Positions 8,827 to 18,084 of a stretch of 64,000 nucleotides of DNA are shown in pieces. Below the pieces are notes generated by a model. It was not told the origin of the DNA, did no database searches, and saw only the letters and a program-made list of their open reading frames with translations. The stretch is from contig NZ_JACWZY010000009.1 of assembly GCF_014699005.1 (NCBI RefSeq), positions 1 through 64,000 on the forward strand. Reading direction: 5' to 3'. The translations under genes and the position numbers were made by a program. Source of the DNA: Spirosoma profusum (GTDB lineage Bacteria > Bacteroidota > Bacteroidia > Cytophagales > Spirosomataceae). Numbering within the stretch: the stretch's first letter is position 1; every line of letters begins with the position of its first letter.

Positions 8827-11800
8827 TTATACGCCATGATTGCCATTCCCATTAGTTGAAACAGGTTGCGCCTTAACTACTTCCGTTTTACCCGCTTTCC
8901 CATTCTCGCCCTTTTTCGCATTCTCCCGCAAGGCTTCCAGGCCTTTCTTCCCGTAAGCCAATCGGGTAATGCCCACGTAGAGCACAGGCACCACAAAAAT
9001 GGCAATCGACGTAGCGGCCAGCATACCGCCCAGCACGGTACGTCCGATAGTCGCGCGGGCAACACCTCCAGCCCCGGTGGCAAGTGCCAACGGAAACACA
9101 CCCAGAATAAACGCCAGCGATGTCATCAGAATCGGGCGTAGGCGCAACCGTACCGCTTCGAGTGTCGATTCCAGCAAATCCTCGCCTTTATCCACGCGCT
9201 CTTTGGCAAATTCCACAATCAGAATGGCGTTTTTAGCCGCCAGCCCAATCAGCGTAATCAAACCAATCTGCGCATAAACGTTATTGCTCAGATAAGGGAA
9301 CAAAATCAGGGCTACGATAGCACCCAACGCACCGATCGGTACCGACAAAAGCACCGAAAATGGCACCGACCAGCTTTCGTAAAGGGCTGCCAGAAACAGG
9401 AAAACGAAGCCGATCGACAGCGCGAAAATGTAAATGGAACTGTTGCCCGCGTTAATTTCCTCGCGACTTAATCCACCGAAATCGAACGCATAGCCAGCCG
9501 GAAGCACTTTGGCTGCTACGTCACGTAGCGCGTCAATTGCCTGACTACTACTGTAACCCGGCTTGGCACCGCCGTTCAATTCCACCGATCGAAACAGGTT
9601 GAAGTGCGAAATCAGTGGCGCGTTTTCGATGATACTTGTCTTGATAACGGCACTGATGGGCACCATCTGCCCGCCCTGATTCCGAACGTAGTATTGCCCC
9701 AACCGGTTTATATCGCTCCGATACATGGTGTCGGCCTGCGCAACGACCCGGAATTTACGACCGTAAACAATGAAATCGTTAACGTACTGACTACCCAGAA
9801 ACGTTTGCATTGTCCGATAAACGTTACTGACCGAAATACCCAGTTTTTTACACTTATCACGGTCTACATCAACGCGATACGCCGGGGTTTTGGCCGTGAA
9901 GTACGAAAACGCACGGCCGATTTCGGGACGTTTGTTGGCTTCGGCCAGGAAGTTCTGTACTACGTTGTCGAAAGCCCGAACGTCGTCGTTGGTTTCGCGC
10001 TGCTGAATCTCGAACGTAAAACCTGATGATTGGCCAAGTCCCGGAATAGCTGGCGGTTGAATAACCTGTGGTCGGGCATCGTTCAGCACCGATAACGCAC
10101 GTTGCAGTTTAACTACCAGTGAATCGGCCTGCATACCCGGTTCTTTACGTTCCTCCCACGGTTTTAACTGGATAAAAACCGTACCACTATTTGATTTAGA
10201 CGCAAACGTAACGGCGTTCAATCCGCCCAGCGCCGAAAAGTGTGCTACGTAAGGCTGCTCCTTCAGAATGTTCATAATTCTGTTGAGCACGACCAGGCTC
10301 CGTGAGGTAGAGGCTGCTTCGGGAATCTCATAGGTCACTATCAGACGGCCTTCGTCTTCGGTCGGAATGAAACCAGTGGGTTTTGCTTTAAACAGCAGAC
10401 CCGTTCCGATATAAATAACAACTAACCCAACCAGAACGAGCGGAGTCGATTTTATTAACCGCTTCACGCTATTCGTATACGAGTTCGTTACGCGCTCGAA
10501 CCATTGATTGAACTTATAAAAAAGCTTATTCAAGCCAGTCGCTTTTTCGTCGATGTGCATTGGACGTAGCATCAGCGTACAAAGTGCAGGCGTAAGTGAT
10601 AGAGCAACAAAAGCCGAAATCAGTACGGATACTGCGATAGTAATGGCAAACTGCTGATACAGCCGCCCGACAATCCCCGGAATAAAACCAACCGGCACGA
10701 ACACAGCCGCCAGAATCAGGGCGATGGCAATAACCGGCCCCGAGATTTCGCGCATGGCTTCTCGGGTAGCCTCTCTGGGCGACATCCCTTTGTCAATATT
10801 CACCTGAACGGCTTCCACCACCACAATGGCGTCATCGACCACAATTCCGATAGCCAACACAAACGCAAAGAGTGTCAGTGTATTAATGGTAAATCCAAGC
10901 GGAACGAACAAGGCAAACGTACCAATAATCGATACGGGAATTGCCAGCAACGTAATGAGTGTGGCCCGCCAGCTTTGTAAGAACAGAAAGACGACCAATA
11001 CTACCAGCACCAGCGCTTCGAGTAGTGTTTTAACTACCTCAGAAATAGATACCTGAATAACGGATACCGATTCAAAGGGCACTACGTAGTTGATATCTTT
11101 AGGGAAGGTTTTTTTCAGATTGTCCATGGCCGAGTACACGCCTTTGGCTGTTTCGAGCGCATTACTGCCCGGCAACTGATACACAAGCAGATAAGCCGCC
11201 CGGTTACCATCGACAAACGAATTACTTGCATATGAAAACTTGCCCAACTGAACCCGTGCTACGTCGTTCAGATAAACCAGCGACCCGCGAGACGGATCAC
11301 TACGTACCACGATTTTTCGAAATTCTTCTTCTTTGCTGAGTCGGCTGTTGGTAAATACGGTGTATTCAAATGCCTGAGAAGCAGGTTGTGGCGAAGCCCC
11401 CACCGATCCGCCAGCTACCTGTAGGTTCTGTTCCTGCAAGGCTGCCACTACGTCATCGGCCGTCAAACCGAGTTGCGCCAATCGGTCGGGTTTGAGCCAG
11501 ATACGCATACTGAAATCGTCGGCGCGACTGAAAATATCGCCTACACCCGGTACACGTAACAGTGCATCGCGGATGTAGATGTTGGCGTAGTTATCGAGAA
11601 ACGATACGTTGTGCGTCTTGTTTGGCGAGTAAATGGCTACCAGCATGAACAGCGATGGGTTCCGCTTACGTACCACAACGCCCAGGCGAGTTACTTCTTC
11701 CGGCAATTGGGGCTGAGCAATACCGACGCGGTTCTGAACGTCGAGTGCGGCAATGTTCACATCGGTCCCGACCTTAAACGTTACGTTCATCGTCATCCGG

Positions 11801-12060
11801 CCGTCGTTGGTGGCGTTAGTTTGAACGTAGTCCATGCCGGGCGTACCGTTCACCTGCGTTTCAATGGGCGTAGCGACGGTCTGCTCAACAGTCTGAGCAT
11901 CAGCGCCCGTATACGTACCGGTAACTTGCACCACCGGGGGGGTAATGTCGGGATATTGGCTGACCGGCAGGCTCAGCAAGGCTAATATACCCAACGCCAG
12001 AATGACGATGGAGGCAACAATAGCCGTAACCGGTCGATTGATAAATATTTCTGCGAACAT
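8827..12060 (-). CDS. RND efflux pump inner-membrane permease (HAE1/AcrB type)
   Basis: 1077 residues, the usual length for AcrB/MexB-type pumps. The N terminus (MFAEIFINRPVTAIVASIV) is the first membrane helix of the family. The FVLAIGIVVDDAIVVVEAV stretch near residue 400 is TM4 with the proton-relay aspartates. GRLYQQFAITIAVSVLISAF lies near 470, and the second half repeats the layout (TLIGLAAKNAILIVEFA near 930). It would work with the MFP and OMF encoded just upstream to pump hydrophobic compounds out by proton antiport. The Thr/Gly/Asn-rich C-terminal tail is typical. Third gene of the operon; a long hairpin (12065-12149) separates it from the MFP gene. Confidence 0.95.
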   Translation of the reverse strand: MFAEIFINRPVTAIVASIVILALGILALLSLPVSQYPDITPPVVQVTGTYTGADAQTVEQTVATPIETQVNGTPGMDYVQTNATNDGRMTMNVTFKVGTDVNIAALDVQNRVGIAQPQLPEEVTRLGVVVRKRNPSLFMLVAIYSPNKTHNVSFLDNYANIYIRDALLRVPGVGDIFSRADDFSMRIWLKPDRLAQLGLTADDVVAALQEQNLQVAGGSVGASPQPASQAFEYTVFTNSRLSKEEEFRKIVVRSDPSRGSLVYLNDVARVQLGKFSYASNSFVDGNRAAYLLVYQLPGSNALETAKGVYSAMDNLKKTFPKDINYVVPFESVSVIQVSISEVVKTLLEALVLVVLVVFLFLQSWRATLITLLAIPVSIIGTFALFVPLGFTINTLTLFAFVLAIGIVVDDAIVVVEAVQVNIDKGMSPREATREAMREISGPVIAIALILAAVFVPVGFIPGIVGRLYQQFAITIAVSVLISAFVALSLTPALCTLMLRPMHIDEKATGLNKLFYKFNQWFERVTNSYTNSVKRLIKSTPLVLVGLVVIYIGTGLLFKAKPTGFIPTEDEGRLIVTYEIPEAASTSRSLVVLNRIMNILKEQPYVAHFSALGGLNAVTFASKSNSGTVFIQLKPWEERKEPGMQADSLVVKLQRALSVLNDARPQVIQPPAIPGLGQSSGFTFEIQQRETNDDVRAFDNVVQNFLAEANKRPEIGRAFSYFTAKTPAYRVDVDRDKCKKLGISVSNVYRTMQTFLGSQYVNDFIVYGRKFRVVAQADTMYRSDINRLGQYYVRNQGGQMVPISAVIKTSIIENAPLISHFNLFRSVELNGGAKPGYSSSQAIDALRDVAAKVLPAGYAFDFGGLSREEINAGNSSIYIFALSIGFVFLFLAALYESWSVPFSVLLSVPIGALGAIVALILFPYLSNNVYAQIGLITLIGLAAKNAILIVEFAKERVDKGEDLLESTLEAVRLRLRPILMTSLAFILGVFPLALATGAGGVARATIGRTVLGGMLAATSIAIFVVPVLYVGITRLAYGKKGLEALRENAKKGENGKAGKTEVVKAQPVSTNGNGNHGV

Positions 12061-12064
12061 AATT

Positions 12065-12149
12065 TAATGAGTGAAAGGGCGAAAGAGAGAAAGAGTGAAG
12101 AGAGAGCTGGAAGCCCTACTCTTTTGCTCATTCACTCTTTCGCTCATTA
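12065..12149. repeat. Long hairpin, GAGTGAAAGAGCGAA family (copy 1)
   Basis: Left arm about 12065-12100 and right arm 12119-12149 pair over about 31 positions with a few mismatches. Each arm is a degenerate tandem of GAGTGAAA/GAGCGAAA. The element lies inside the efflux operon between the MFP and RND genes. The right arm overlaps the end of the MFP gene and encodes its last residues, NERKSE. Confidence 0.75.
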
Positions 12150-13255
12150 ACTTTTACCACCGCTCCTTCTCTGATTTTCTGCGTGCCTTCAGTAACGATC
12201 AGTTCGCCTTCGTTCAGGCCGTTTTTCACGATTACTTTGTCGTTGATACGTGCGCCAAGGGTCACCTTTTTCTGACTGACTTTACTGCTGTCGCCCACTA
12301 CGAATACGAAAAATTCGCTCATCTGCTCCGTAACTGCCTGATACGGAATTAGCAATTGCGGCTGACCCGTATTATTTCTCACACGAACGTTTCCATTCAA
12401 ACCAGGCTTCAATATGCGTTTCGGATTCGGGAAAGCGACACGGACACGTAACGTACCAGTCTGTGGGTCAATGGCCCGGTCGATGATACGTACCGAACCC
12501 GGATACGGATACGGTTCTCCACTGGGTAGCATCAGAATAAAGGTCGAATCGCGTGTTACGTTCGTCTTACCCTGTAAGGCCGTAAATCGGGTAATCTGCG
12601 AATCGTCGACCTGCAAATCTGCCGAAATCGGACTGTCCGACGAGATGGTGTTGAGTGGGGTTGAACCAGGCCCAACGGCGGCTCCCAGACGTACCTGCGA
12701 GATACCGATGGTACCATCGAGCGGAGCATAAATAGTCGTGTATTTCAGGTTTGTAGCCACCTGCTGAATGCTGGCTTGAGCGGCTTCTACCTGCATTTTG
12801 GCGGCTTCCAACGTAGCGTTGGCATTATCGACCAATTGTTTGGCAACGGCGTCCTGTTGGGCTAACGTATTATATCGATCAGCGTCTTTCTGCGCCCGGT
12901 TCAGGTTTGCTTTCTGTACGTTCAGATTCGCCACGGCCTGGTCGTAGCCAGCCCGGTACTGTTGCGGATCAATCGTATAAAGTTTCTGGCCTTTGCTTAC
13001 GTGCTGGCCATCCTGAAAAAAAATTCCCGTAATATTCCCGGCAACCTGCGGCTGAATTTCTACTTCAAGTAGCGCCGTTACTGTAGCCGGAAATTCATCA
13101 TAATACGTAGCACTACCTTTTTCGGCTTTCACCGCTGTAACGGGTGTAGGTGGGGGAGGAGCCTGTTGCTGCTGGTCGGCCTTTTTACCGCCACAGGAAG
13201 TAAGAAAGACGGCTAAGCCTAAACCTATAAATAATTGAATGATAGAGTGTTTCAT
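12128..13255 (-). CDS. RND efflux periplasmic adaptor (membrane fusion protein), lipoprotein
   Basis: 375 residues. The N terminus is a lipoprotein signal with lipobox LTSC (Cys21), so the protein is anchored by lipid in the inner membrane. The biotinyl-lipoyl half motif VEIQPQVAGNITGIFFQDGQ follows near 67, then an alpha-hairpin (about 100-165), the second lipoyl half (YAPLDGTIGISQVRLG) and the beta-barrel domain. This is the AcrA/MexA family order. It links the RND permease to the TolC-like channel. The extreme C terminus (NERKSE) is encoded by a hairpin arm and is probably not functionally important. Second gene of the operon. Confidence 0.94.
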   Translation of the reverse strand: MKHSIIQLFIGLGLAVFLTSCGGKKADQQQQAPPPPTPVTAVKAEKGSATYYDEFPATVTALLEVEIQPQVAGNITGIFFQDGQHVSKGQKLYTIDPQQYRAGYDQAVANLNVQKANLNRAQKDADRYNTLAQQDAVAKQLVDNANATLEAAKMQVEAAQASIQQVATNLKYTTIYAPLDGTIGISQVRLGAAVGPGSTPLNTISSDSPISADLQVDDSQITRFTALQGKTNVTRDSTFILMLPSGEPYPYPGSVRIIDRAIDPQTGTLRVRVAFPNPKRILKPGLNGNVRVRNNTGQPQLLIPYQAVTEQMSEFFVFVVGDSSKVSQKKVTLGARINDKVIVKNGLNEGELIVTEGTQKIREGAVVKVNERKSE

Positions 13256-13270
13256 AGTGGAAAAATCTTT

Positions 13271-13374
13271 TTTGTCATGCTGACGAAGGAAGCACCTTAA
13301 CCTTCCCTTACAAGTTTATTTGGAAACTTTAAGATGCTTCCGCTCCGGCGGCCCGGCTTCGTCAGCATGACAAA
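13271..13374. repeat. GTCATGCTGA.. repeat element, copy 1
   Basis: Outer arms 13271-13289 and 13356-13374 pair over 18 of 19 bp (TTTGTCATGCTGACGAAG). An inner stem pairs 13288-13300 with 13329-13341 (GGAAGCACCTTAA against TTAAGATGCTTCC). A second copy with the same plan lies at 26026-26119; the middle parts are also alike. It fills the OMF-MFP intergenic space. A GC-rich insert (CCGGCGGCCCGGCT) interrupts the right side. Confidence 0.75.
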
Positions 13375-13375
13375 C

Positions 13376-14716
13376 CTAAAATTGAATGGCTCCCAACGAC
13401 CGCTGTACGTCGAGTTTACTAACTAAAACCTGATACAACGCATTGAATACGTTCAGACGAGCGGTACGTAGGTCGGCTTCGGCGATGGTGACATCCAGAT
13501 ACGTTTTAATACCCGACCGATATTGGAGATTAATAACCCGATAGACCTCTTCGGCCAGTTGCTGATTTTCACGTAACGCCAGATACGTTCCCAGATTTCC
13601 TTTATAATTTGCCAGAGACTGCGCGTATTCGGCGTCGACAGCACTGGTTAAAGACGCTAAATCCCACTGCAATCGTTTTACCTGTAATTCGGCGATTTTA
13701 GTTTGCTGAATACGTCTTCCGCCCTGAAAAATGGGCAGGGCCACCGTCAAACCAACAAGCGAATTTGGAAATGACTGACCATATAGCTGCCCCAGGGCGT
13801 TGTTCTGGTACAGGAAATTATAGTTGGCATTGGCATTTACGGTCGGCAGATACGACCAGCGATTGTAGCGGACATTGGCGTCCAGCAGTTGCCCCTGTGT
13901 TCGTAGCAACTGGTATTCGATGCGATTCTGCGGATTCACCAATTGCAACGTATCGACGCTGGCTTCATTTGCTAATTGCAACGTATCGTAGGCAACACTG
14001 AGCTGCGCATTTGGAGGATACCCCATCAATTGCTTCAAAACCTGATACTTACCACTTACCTGATCACGAAATTGTTTGCGTTGCGCCAGCGAATTATTCA
14101 GCGCAATACGTGCCCGCTGCGGGTCTGTTTTATCGACAATACCACCCTGATACTGATTGGTAGCATCCTGCAAACTACGCTGTAGCCGAGTAATATCCTC
14201 GGTCAGAATATCAGCTTGCCGCTGCGTCAGAATCAGGTCGTAAAACGCTTTGCTGACGTTAACCACTACGTCGATTTTATTGCGGTTGGTAACCTGTGTG
14301 GCTTGCACGCGGTACGCATCGGCGGTCTGGCTGGCCAGCAGCAAATCGCGATTGAAAATACTTTGCGTGAGTGAGAAGGATACCGTCGATGTATTCTGGG
14401 CGCCGAGAGCAACAGGTCGTCGTTCGCCGGTTGTGGCATCCGGAATGAGCGTAACGGGTAGCTTGAGGTAATGCAACAGGTTGTAACTCCCCGCAATTTG
14501 CGGATACCAGGCTGCTAACGCACTTTGAATGGTACGTTCCGCAATTTCCTGATCGATAACCGACTGACGGACAATAGGTTGGTGTTCCAGCGCGTATTGA
14601 ATGCAATCGGTAAGAAAGGCTTGTTTGGCTAATGAATCAGACGTCTTTTGTGCCAATACTGCTGGCGGTAAAAACCAGCCCAGTATCAGCAGAAAGCCGA
14701 TAAATACTTTTTTCAT
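13376..14716 (-). CDS. TolC-family outer membrane efflux protein
   Basis: 446 residues with a signal peptide (about 1-22, ending VLAQ). It shows the two-fold TolC repeat: helices around residues 45-75 and 130-215 with FSLTQSIFNRDLLLASQTA, and a second half with LTVALPIFQGGRRIQQTKIAE near 320-340 and long helices to the end. It forms the trimeric channel of the tripartite pump. It is the first gene of the operon, so the promoter must lie in 14717-15019. A repeat element separates it from the MFP gene downstream. No local regulator gene for the pump is present. Confidence 0.93.
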   Translation of the reverse strand: MKKVFIGFLLILGWFLPPAVLAQKTSDSLAKQAFLTDCIQYALEHQPIVRQSVIDQEIAERTIQSALAAWYPQIAGSYNLLHYLKLPVTLIPDATTGERRPVALGAQNTSTVSFSLTQSIFNRDLLLASQTADAYRVQATQVTNRNKIDVVVNVSKAFYDLILTQRQADILTEDITRLQRSLQDATNQYQGGIVDKTDPQRARIALNNSLAQRKQFRDQVSGKYQVLKQLMGYPPNAQLSVAYDTLQLANEASVDTLQLVNPQNRIEYQLLRTQGQLLDANVRYNRWSYLPTVNANANYNFLYQNNALGQLYGQSFPNSLVGLTVALPIFQGGRRIQQTKIAELQVKRLQWDLASLTSAVDAEYAQSLANYKGNLGTYLALRENQQLAEEVYRVINLQYRSGIKTYLDVTIAEADLRTARLNVFNALYQVLVSKLDVQRSLGAIQF

Positions 14717-15019
14717 ACAGGGTGTACGCTGGAACGCTTCAGTAGATAGTCAATGGCGTGTACTATCTCAACAACCCGTTCCTAACCTCATTTTGTTCGC
14801 TGATTAATAAGAAATTAACTGCCTATTTTGTTTACTTAAGTAGTTTTTCTGAACGTTAATTGGGTAAAATGACGAGGAAAAGAGTTAGCAAACTTGCAAT
14901 CTAAGTAGGCTGGTTTGGGGGGCAAGATCCGGCATTACTGTTGCAAACCGATAGAGTTCTGTTTGCCAAACCCGGCCAAAGGACGTAATTTCGGGCTTCG
15001 ACTGAATTGATAAAGTAAA
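14717..15019. other. 303-bp divergent promoter region (efflux operon / glnS)
   Basis: It contains the start regions of both divergent units. AT-rich stretches near 14800-14880 could carry promoter elements, but no clear TAnnTTTG element, operator or RNA structure was found. Confidence 0.45.
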
Positions 15020-16753
15020 ATGGCCGACGTATTGAATGATTCCGAAGGAGTTGACCGTAGCGATGCCAGTGTTAGCAACACCGGAAACTCCCTGAATTTT
15101 ATAGAACAAATTGTTGAAGAGGACTTAGCTGCGGGCAAAAACGGAGGTCGTGTACACACGCGTTTCCCGCCCGAACCCAATGGCTATCTCCACATTGGCC
15201 ATGCCAAATCGATTTGCCTGAACTTTGGTCTGGCCGATAAATACGGCGGGCAAACCAACCTCCGTTTCGACGATACCAACCCCGTTACTGAAGATACTGA
15301 GTACGTTGATTCAATTAAAAACGACGTGCGCTGGCTGGGCTTTGAGTGGGAAAATGAATTCTACGCGTCAGATTATTTCGACCAATTGTATACGTTTGCT
15401 GAAACGCTGATTCAGAAAGGGTTAGCGTACGTAGATGATTCGACTTCGGAAGAAATTGCCGCCCAGAAAGGTACGCCGACCGAGCCGGGACGTATGAGCC
15501 AATACCGCGACCGTAGCGTGGACGAAAGCCTGGATTTGTTCCGTCGGATGAAAGCTGGTGAGTTTCCCGATGGGGCCAAAGTGCTACGTGCCAAGGTCGA
15601 TATGGCATCGCCGAACATGCAGTTGCGCGACCCGATTATTTACCGGATCAAGCACGCGCATCACCACCGCACGGGCGATACATGGTGCATTTACCCGATG
15701 TACGATTTCGCCCACGGGCAGTCGGATTCCATCGAACACATTACCCATTCGCTCTGTACGCTGGAGTTTGAAGTACACCGGCCCCTGTATGACTGGTTTA
15801 TCGATAAACTAAATATTTTTCCGTCGCGACAAATTGAGTTTTCCCGGCTCAACCTGACCTACACGGTCATGAGTAAACGGAAACTGAAACAACTTGTAGA
15901 AGAAGGGCACGTCAGCGGTTGGGACGACCCACGTATGCCGACTATTGCCGGTCTTCGTCGACGTGGCTACACCTCCGCCAGCATCCGCGAATTTGCCGAC
16001 CGGATCGGCATCGCCAAACGTGACAACATGATTGACGTGGGTTTGCTGGAATTCTGCATCCGCGAGGAACTGAACAAAACAACCCACCGCGTGATGGCGG
16101 TTGTCGATGAAAAACCGCTGAAGCTGGTTATCACGAATTACGAGATTGGTCGGGAGGAAATCATGTCGATTGAAAACAATCCCGAAGACCCCGGCGCGGG
16201 CGAACGGAACGTACCGTTTAGCCGCGAGGTGTACATCGAACGGGATGATTTCATGGAAAACCCGCCGAAGAAATTCTTCCGGCTGTTTCCCGGCGGCATG
16301 GTACGTCTGAAAGGAGCCTATATCATCAAATGCGATGAAGTGGTAAAAGACAACGCGGGCGAAATTATCGAGCTACGTTGTTCGTATATCCCCGAAAGCC
16401 GCAGTGGTTCTGATACGTCGGGTATCAACGTAAAAGGTACGATTCACTGGGTATCCGTACCACACGCCGTCGAAGCGGAAGTGCGTCTCTACGACCGACT
16501 TTTCTCCGTCGAGAACCCGGCCGCCGACGAGCGGGAATTCCGCGAACTGCTGAACCCCAATTCGTTGGAAGTGGTACGTGCTTTCGTAGAGCCGGCCCTA
16601 ATTGAACTGGTACGTTCGGGCGCACAGACCAACGTACAATTCATGCGGAAAGGCTATTTCGTGCTAGATTCCGATTCAAGGTCCGATAAACCCGTTTTCA
16701 ACCGCACCGTTACGTTGAAAGACGCCTGGGCGAAGGAGTTGAAGAAAGGGTAG
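15020..16753 (+). CDS. glnS: Glutaminyl-tRNA synthetase
   Basis: 577 residues, normal for GlnRS. The class I signature [15 protein letters not shown] is at residues 50-64 (HIGH at 58-61) and the KMSKS-type loop reads VMSKRKL near 282-288. [18 protein letters not shown] near 300 and the anticodon-binding beta-barrels in the last 230 residues complete the family layout. It charges tRNA-Gln with glutamine in the cytosol. The gene ends in TAG (16751-16753), showing that TAG is a normal stop here. Three small genes follow closely on the same strand. Confidence 0.97.
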   Translation: MADVLNDSEGVDRSDASVSNTGNSLNFIEQIVEEDLAAGKNGGRVHTRFPPEPNGYLHIGHAKSICLNFGLADKYGGQTNLRFDDTNPVTEDTEYVDSIKNDVRWLGFEWENEFYASDYFDQLYTFAETLIQKGLAYVDDSTSEEIAAQKGTPTEPGRMSQYRDRSVDESLDLFRRMKAGEFPDGAKVLRAKVDMASPNMQLRDPIIYRIKHAHHHRTGDTWCIYPMYDFAHGQSDSIEHITHSLCTLEFEVHRPLYDWFIDKLNIFPSRQIEFSRLNLTYTVMSKRKLKQLVEEGHVSGWDDPRMPTIAGLRRRGYTSASIREFADRIGIAKRDNMIDVGLLEFCIREELNKTTHRVMAVVDEKPLKLVITNYEIGREEIMSIENNPEDPGAGERNVPFSREVYIERDDFMENPPKKFFRLFPGGMVRLKGAYIIKCDEVVKDNAGEIIELRCSYIPESRSGSDTSGINVKGTIHWVSVPHAVEAEVRLYDRLFSVENPAADEREFRELLNPNSLEVVRAFVEPALIELVRSGAQTNVQFMRKGYFVLDSDSRSDKPVFNRTVTLKDAWAKELKKG

Positions 16754-16768
16754 AAGGTAGAGTCAATT

Positions 16769-17020
16769 ATGAATAAACGTCTGAATTTATCGGAACTACC
16801 TACTTTCGTAGATGTACAGATAGATTCAGACGTAATTATTTTTCAGTTAAGTGATAGCCGTAAAGTGGCTGTTCCACTAATATGGTCAAAACCTTTAAGT
16901 GCTGCATCTGTAAACCAACGTAACAATTTTATCATCAGTGCTTATAATGTATTTTGGGATGGCATTGACGAAATTATTGGGGTCGAGAATGTACTTTTTG
17001 GGAGGGAACTGTATTTGTAA
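16769..17020 (+). CDS. DUF2442-type small protein
   Basis: 83 residues. The pattern DVQIDSDVIIFQLSDSRKVAVPLIWSKPL, quoted here only as SDSRKVAVPL plus a late DGIDE near the C terminus, is that of DUF2442 proteins, which read a strand, then D(G)R.v.vPl..fP.L, then w.gig..i.WP. Function of the family is not established; members are often found in small cassettes beside DUF4160/DUF4926 proteins and have been suspected of toxin-antitoxin roles. It starts 15 bp after glnS and 21 bp before the next gene. Confidence 0.7.
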   Translation: MNKRLNLSELPTFVDVQIDSDVIIFQLSDSRKVAVPLIWSKPLSAASVNQRNNFIISAYNVFWDGIDEIIGVENVLFGRELYL

Positions 17021-17041
17021 ATTCCGAACTAAAGCCGAAAC

Positions 17042-17257
17042 ATGGACGAGCTTCATCGGCACGAATTAGTAGCGCTGACCGAAGCACTACCAGCATATAA
17101 TTTGCGTCGGGTTGAGATTGGCGTAGTTGTGGATATAGGCCCCGACAGTACATATTTACTTGAGTTTGTTAGCAATAATGGTGTTCTCTATGCCATGCCA
17201 ACTGTCCCGGCCACTCAGCTAATGAGAGTATATCTCCAAGCTGATATGGTTGATTAG
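17042..17257 (+). CDS. DUF4926-type small protein
   Basis: 71 residues: ALTEALPAYNLRRVEIG then VVDIGPDSTYLLEFV. This is the DUF4926 pattern (a l..dip...l..Gd.GtVV.v...g..yeVEF...G.t...), a small beta-barrel-like fold of unknown function. It sits between a DUF2442 gene and a third small gene, all on one strand, so the three are probably transcribed together behind glnS. Confidence 0.65.
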   Translation: MDELHRHELVALTEALPAYNLRRVEIGVVVDIGPDSTYLLEFVSNNGVLYAMPTVPATQLMRVYLQADMVD

Positions 17258-17302
17258 TAAAATGTTGCCTTGAGCGAGGTTGTTACGTCGAAATTATACT
17301 TC

Positions 17303-17551
17303 ATGGACATTATTCGGAAATCCAGCAATCCGAAGGACATTCACGTTTACGATAAGGAGTATTGGTGGTCTAAAACACCTCAGGAACGGTTAGCCTCTGC
17401 GTTTAAGTTAATACGTAGAGCTATACCCATTTACTACGCTAACCCTAATAACCCACCTTTGGGCGATGGAAGACAAGTACTTAAATCGGATAAGCCTATT
17501 CAACGCCCCAAATTTCCATCAATTCAGCCCCAAGACCTACTTGATTTATAA
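17303..17551 (+). CDS. Small protein of unknown function
   Basis: 82 residues from the ATG at 17303; a TTG at 17270 would add 11 residues. It is not recognised with confidence. The block YWWSKTPQERLASAFKLIRR resembles the x-P-E-E-R-L-x-x-x-x-x-L-R-R motif of small proteins that accompany nucleotidyltransferases or similar cassettes. The C-terminal half is Pro-rich. It ends the small cassette after glnS and is convergent with the gene at 17581, with only 29 bp between them. Confidence 0.5.
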   Translation: MDIIRKSSNPKDIHVYDKEYWWSKTPQERLASAFKLIRRAIPIYYANPNNPPLGDGRQVLKSDKPIQRPKFPSIQPQDLLDL

Positions 17552-17580
17552 AGCTTACCGACTCAATCGAAATAAATTCA

Positions 17581-18078
17581 TTACTTCCCACAGTCCTCAC
17601 TTCCTGTACAGCTTAAACTAATAAACAACTCGGAGCGGATTTTCCAGCCTGTATCGGTTTTGCGCCACATGGATAGGTACGTTCCGGTGATGGTTTGAAT
17701 GCCATCGGGTTTTCGGAAACGGCCGACCCAATGGCCGTGTTCGGCAGCTAGTGGGGCTGACGTACTAATGTCAATTCGCTCTGTAGTACGTACATAGCCC
17801 AGAAAATTAGGGTCTTTGAATTGCGGAGCTACCGACGCCAGCACCGAATCGCGACCTGATACGTGTGAACCACTACCCCTCGTCACCTGAATATCTGGAA
17901 GCATGGTTTCGCCGAACTTTTGAAGATTACGCCCTTCAATCGCCTGATTCGATTGGAGACGTAACGCTCGAATTGATGCTACGTCGGCTGATTCTGTAAC
18001 TTTTGAATTTCCGTCAACTTGCGCCAGTACCAAATAAGGTACCGCAACCAATAACCAGATACGTAGTAAACTCTTCAT
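17581..18078 (-). CDS. Secreted NTF2-like (SnoaL/DUF4440) protein
   Basis: 165 residues with a signal peptide (about 1-19, LVLAQ). The mature part has the helix-rich start (VASIRALRLQSNQAIEGRN), DIQVTRGSGSHVSGRDSVLA and a C-terminal sheet ending in TGWKIRSELF. This is the DUF4440/NTF2-fold order, with the W-K-I strand near the end. Substrate unknown; it should act in the periplasm. It lies 6 bp behind the M14 peptidase gene, so the two are cotranscribed. Confidence 0.75.
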   Translation of the reverse strand: MKSLLRIWLLVAVPYLVLAQVDGNSKVTESADVASIRALRLQSNQAIEGRNLQKFGETMLPDIQVTRGSGSHVSGRDSVLASVAPQFKDPNFLGYVRTTERIDISTSAPLAAEHGHWVGRFRKPDGIQTITGTYLSMWRKTDTGWKIRSELFISLSCTGSEDCGK

Positions 18079-18084
18079 GATAGC

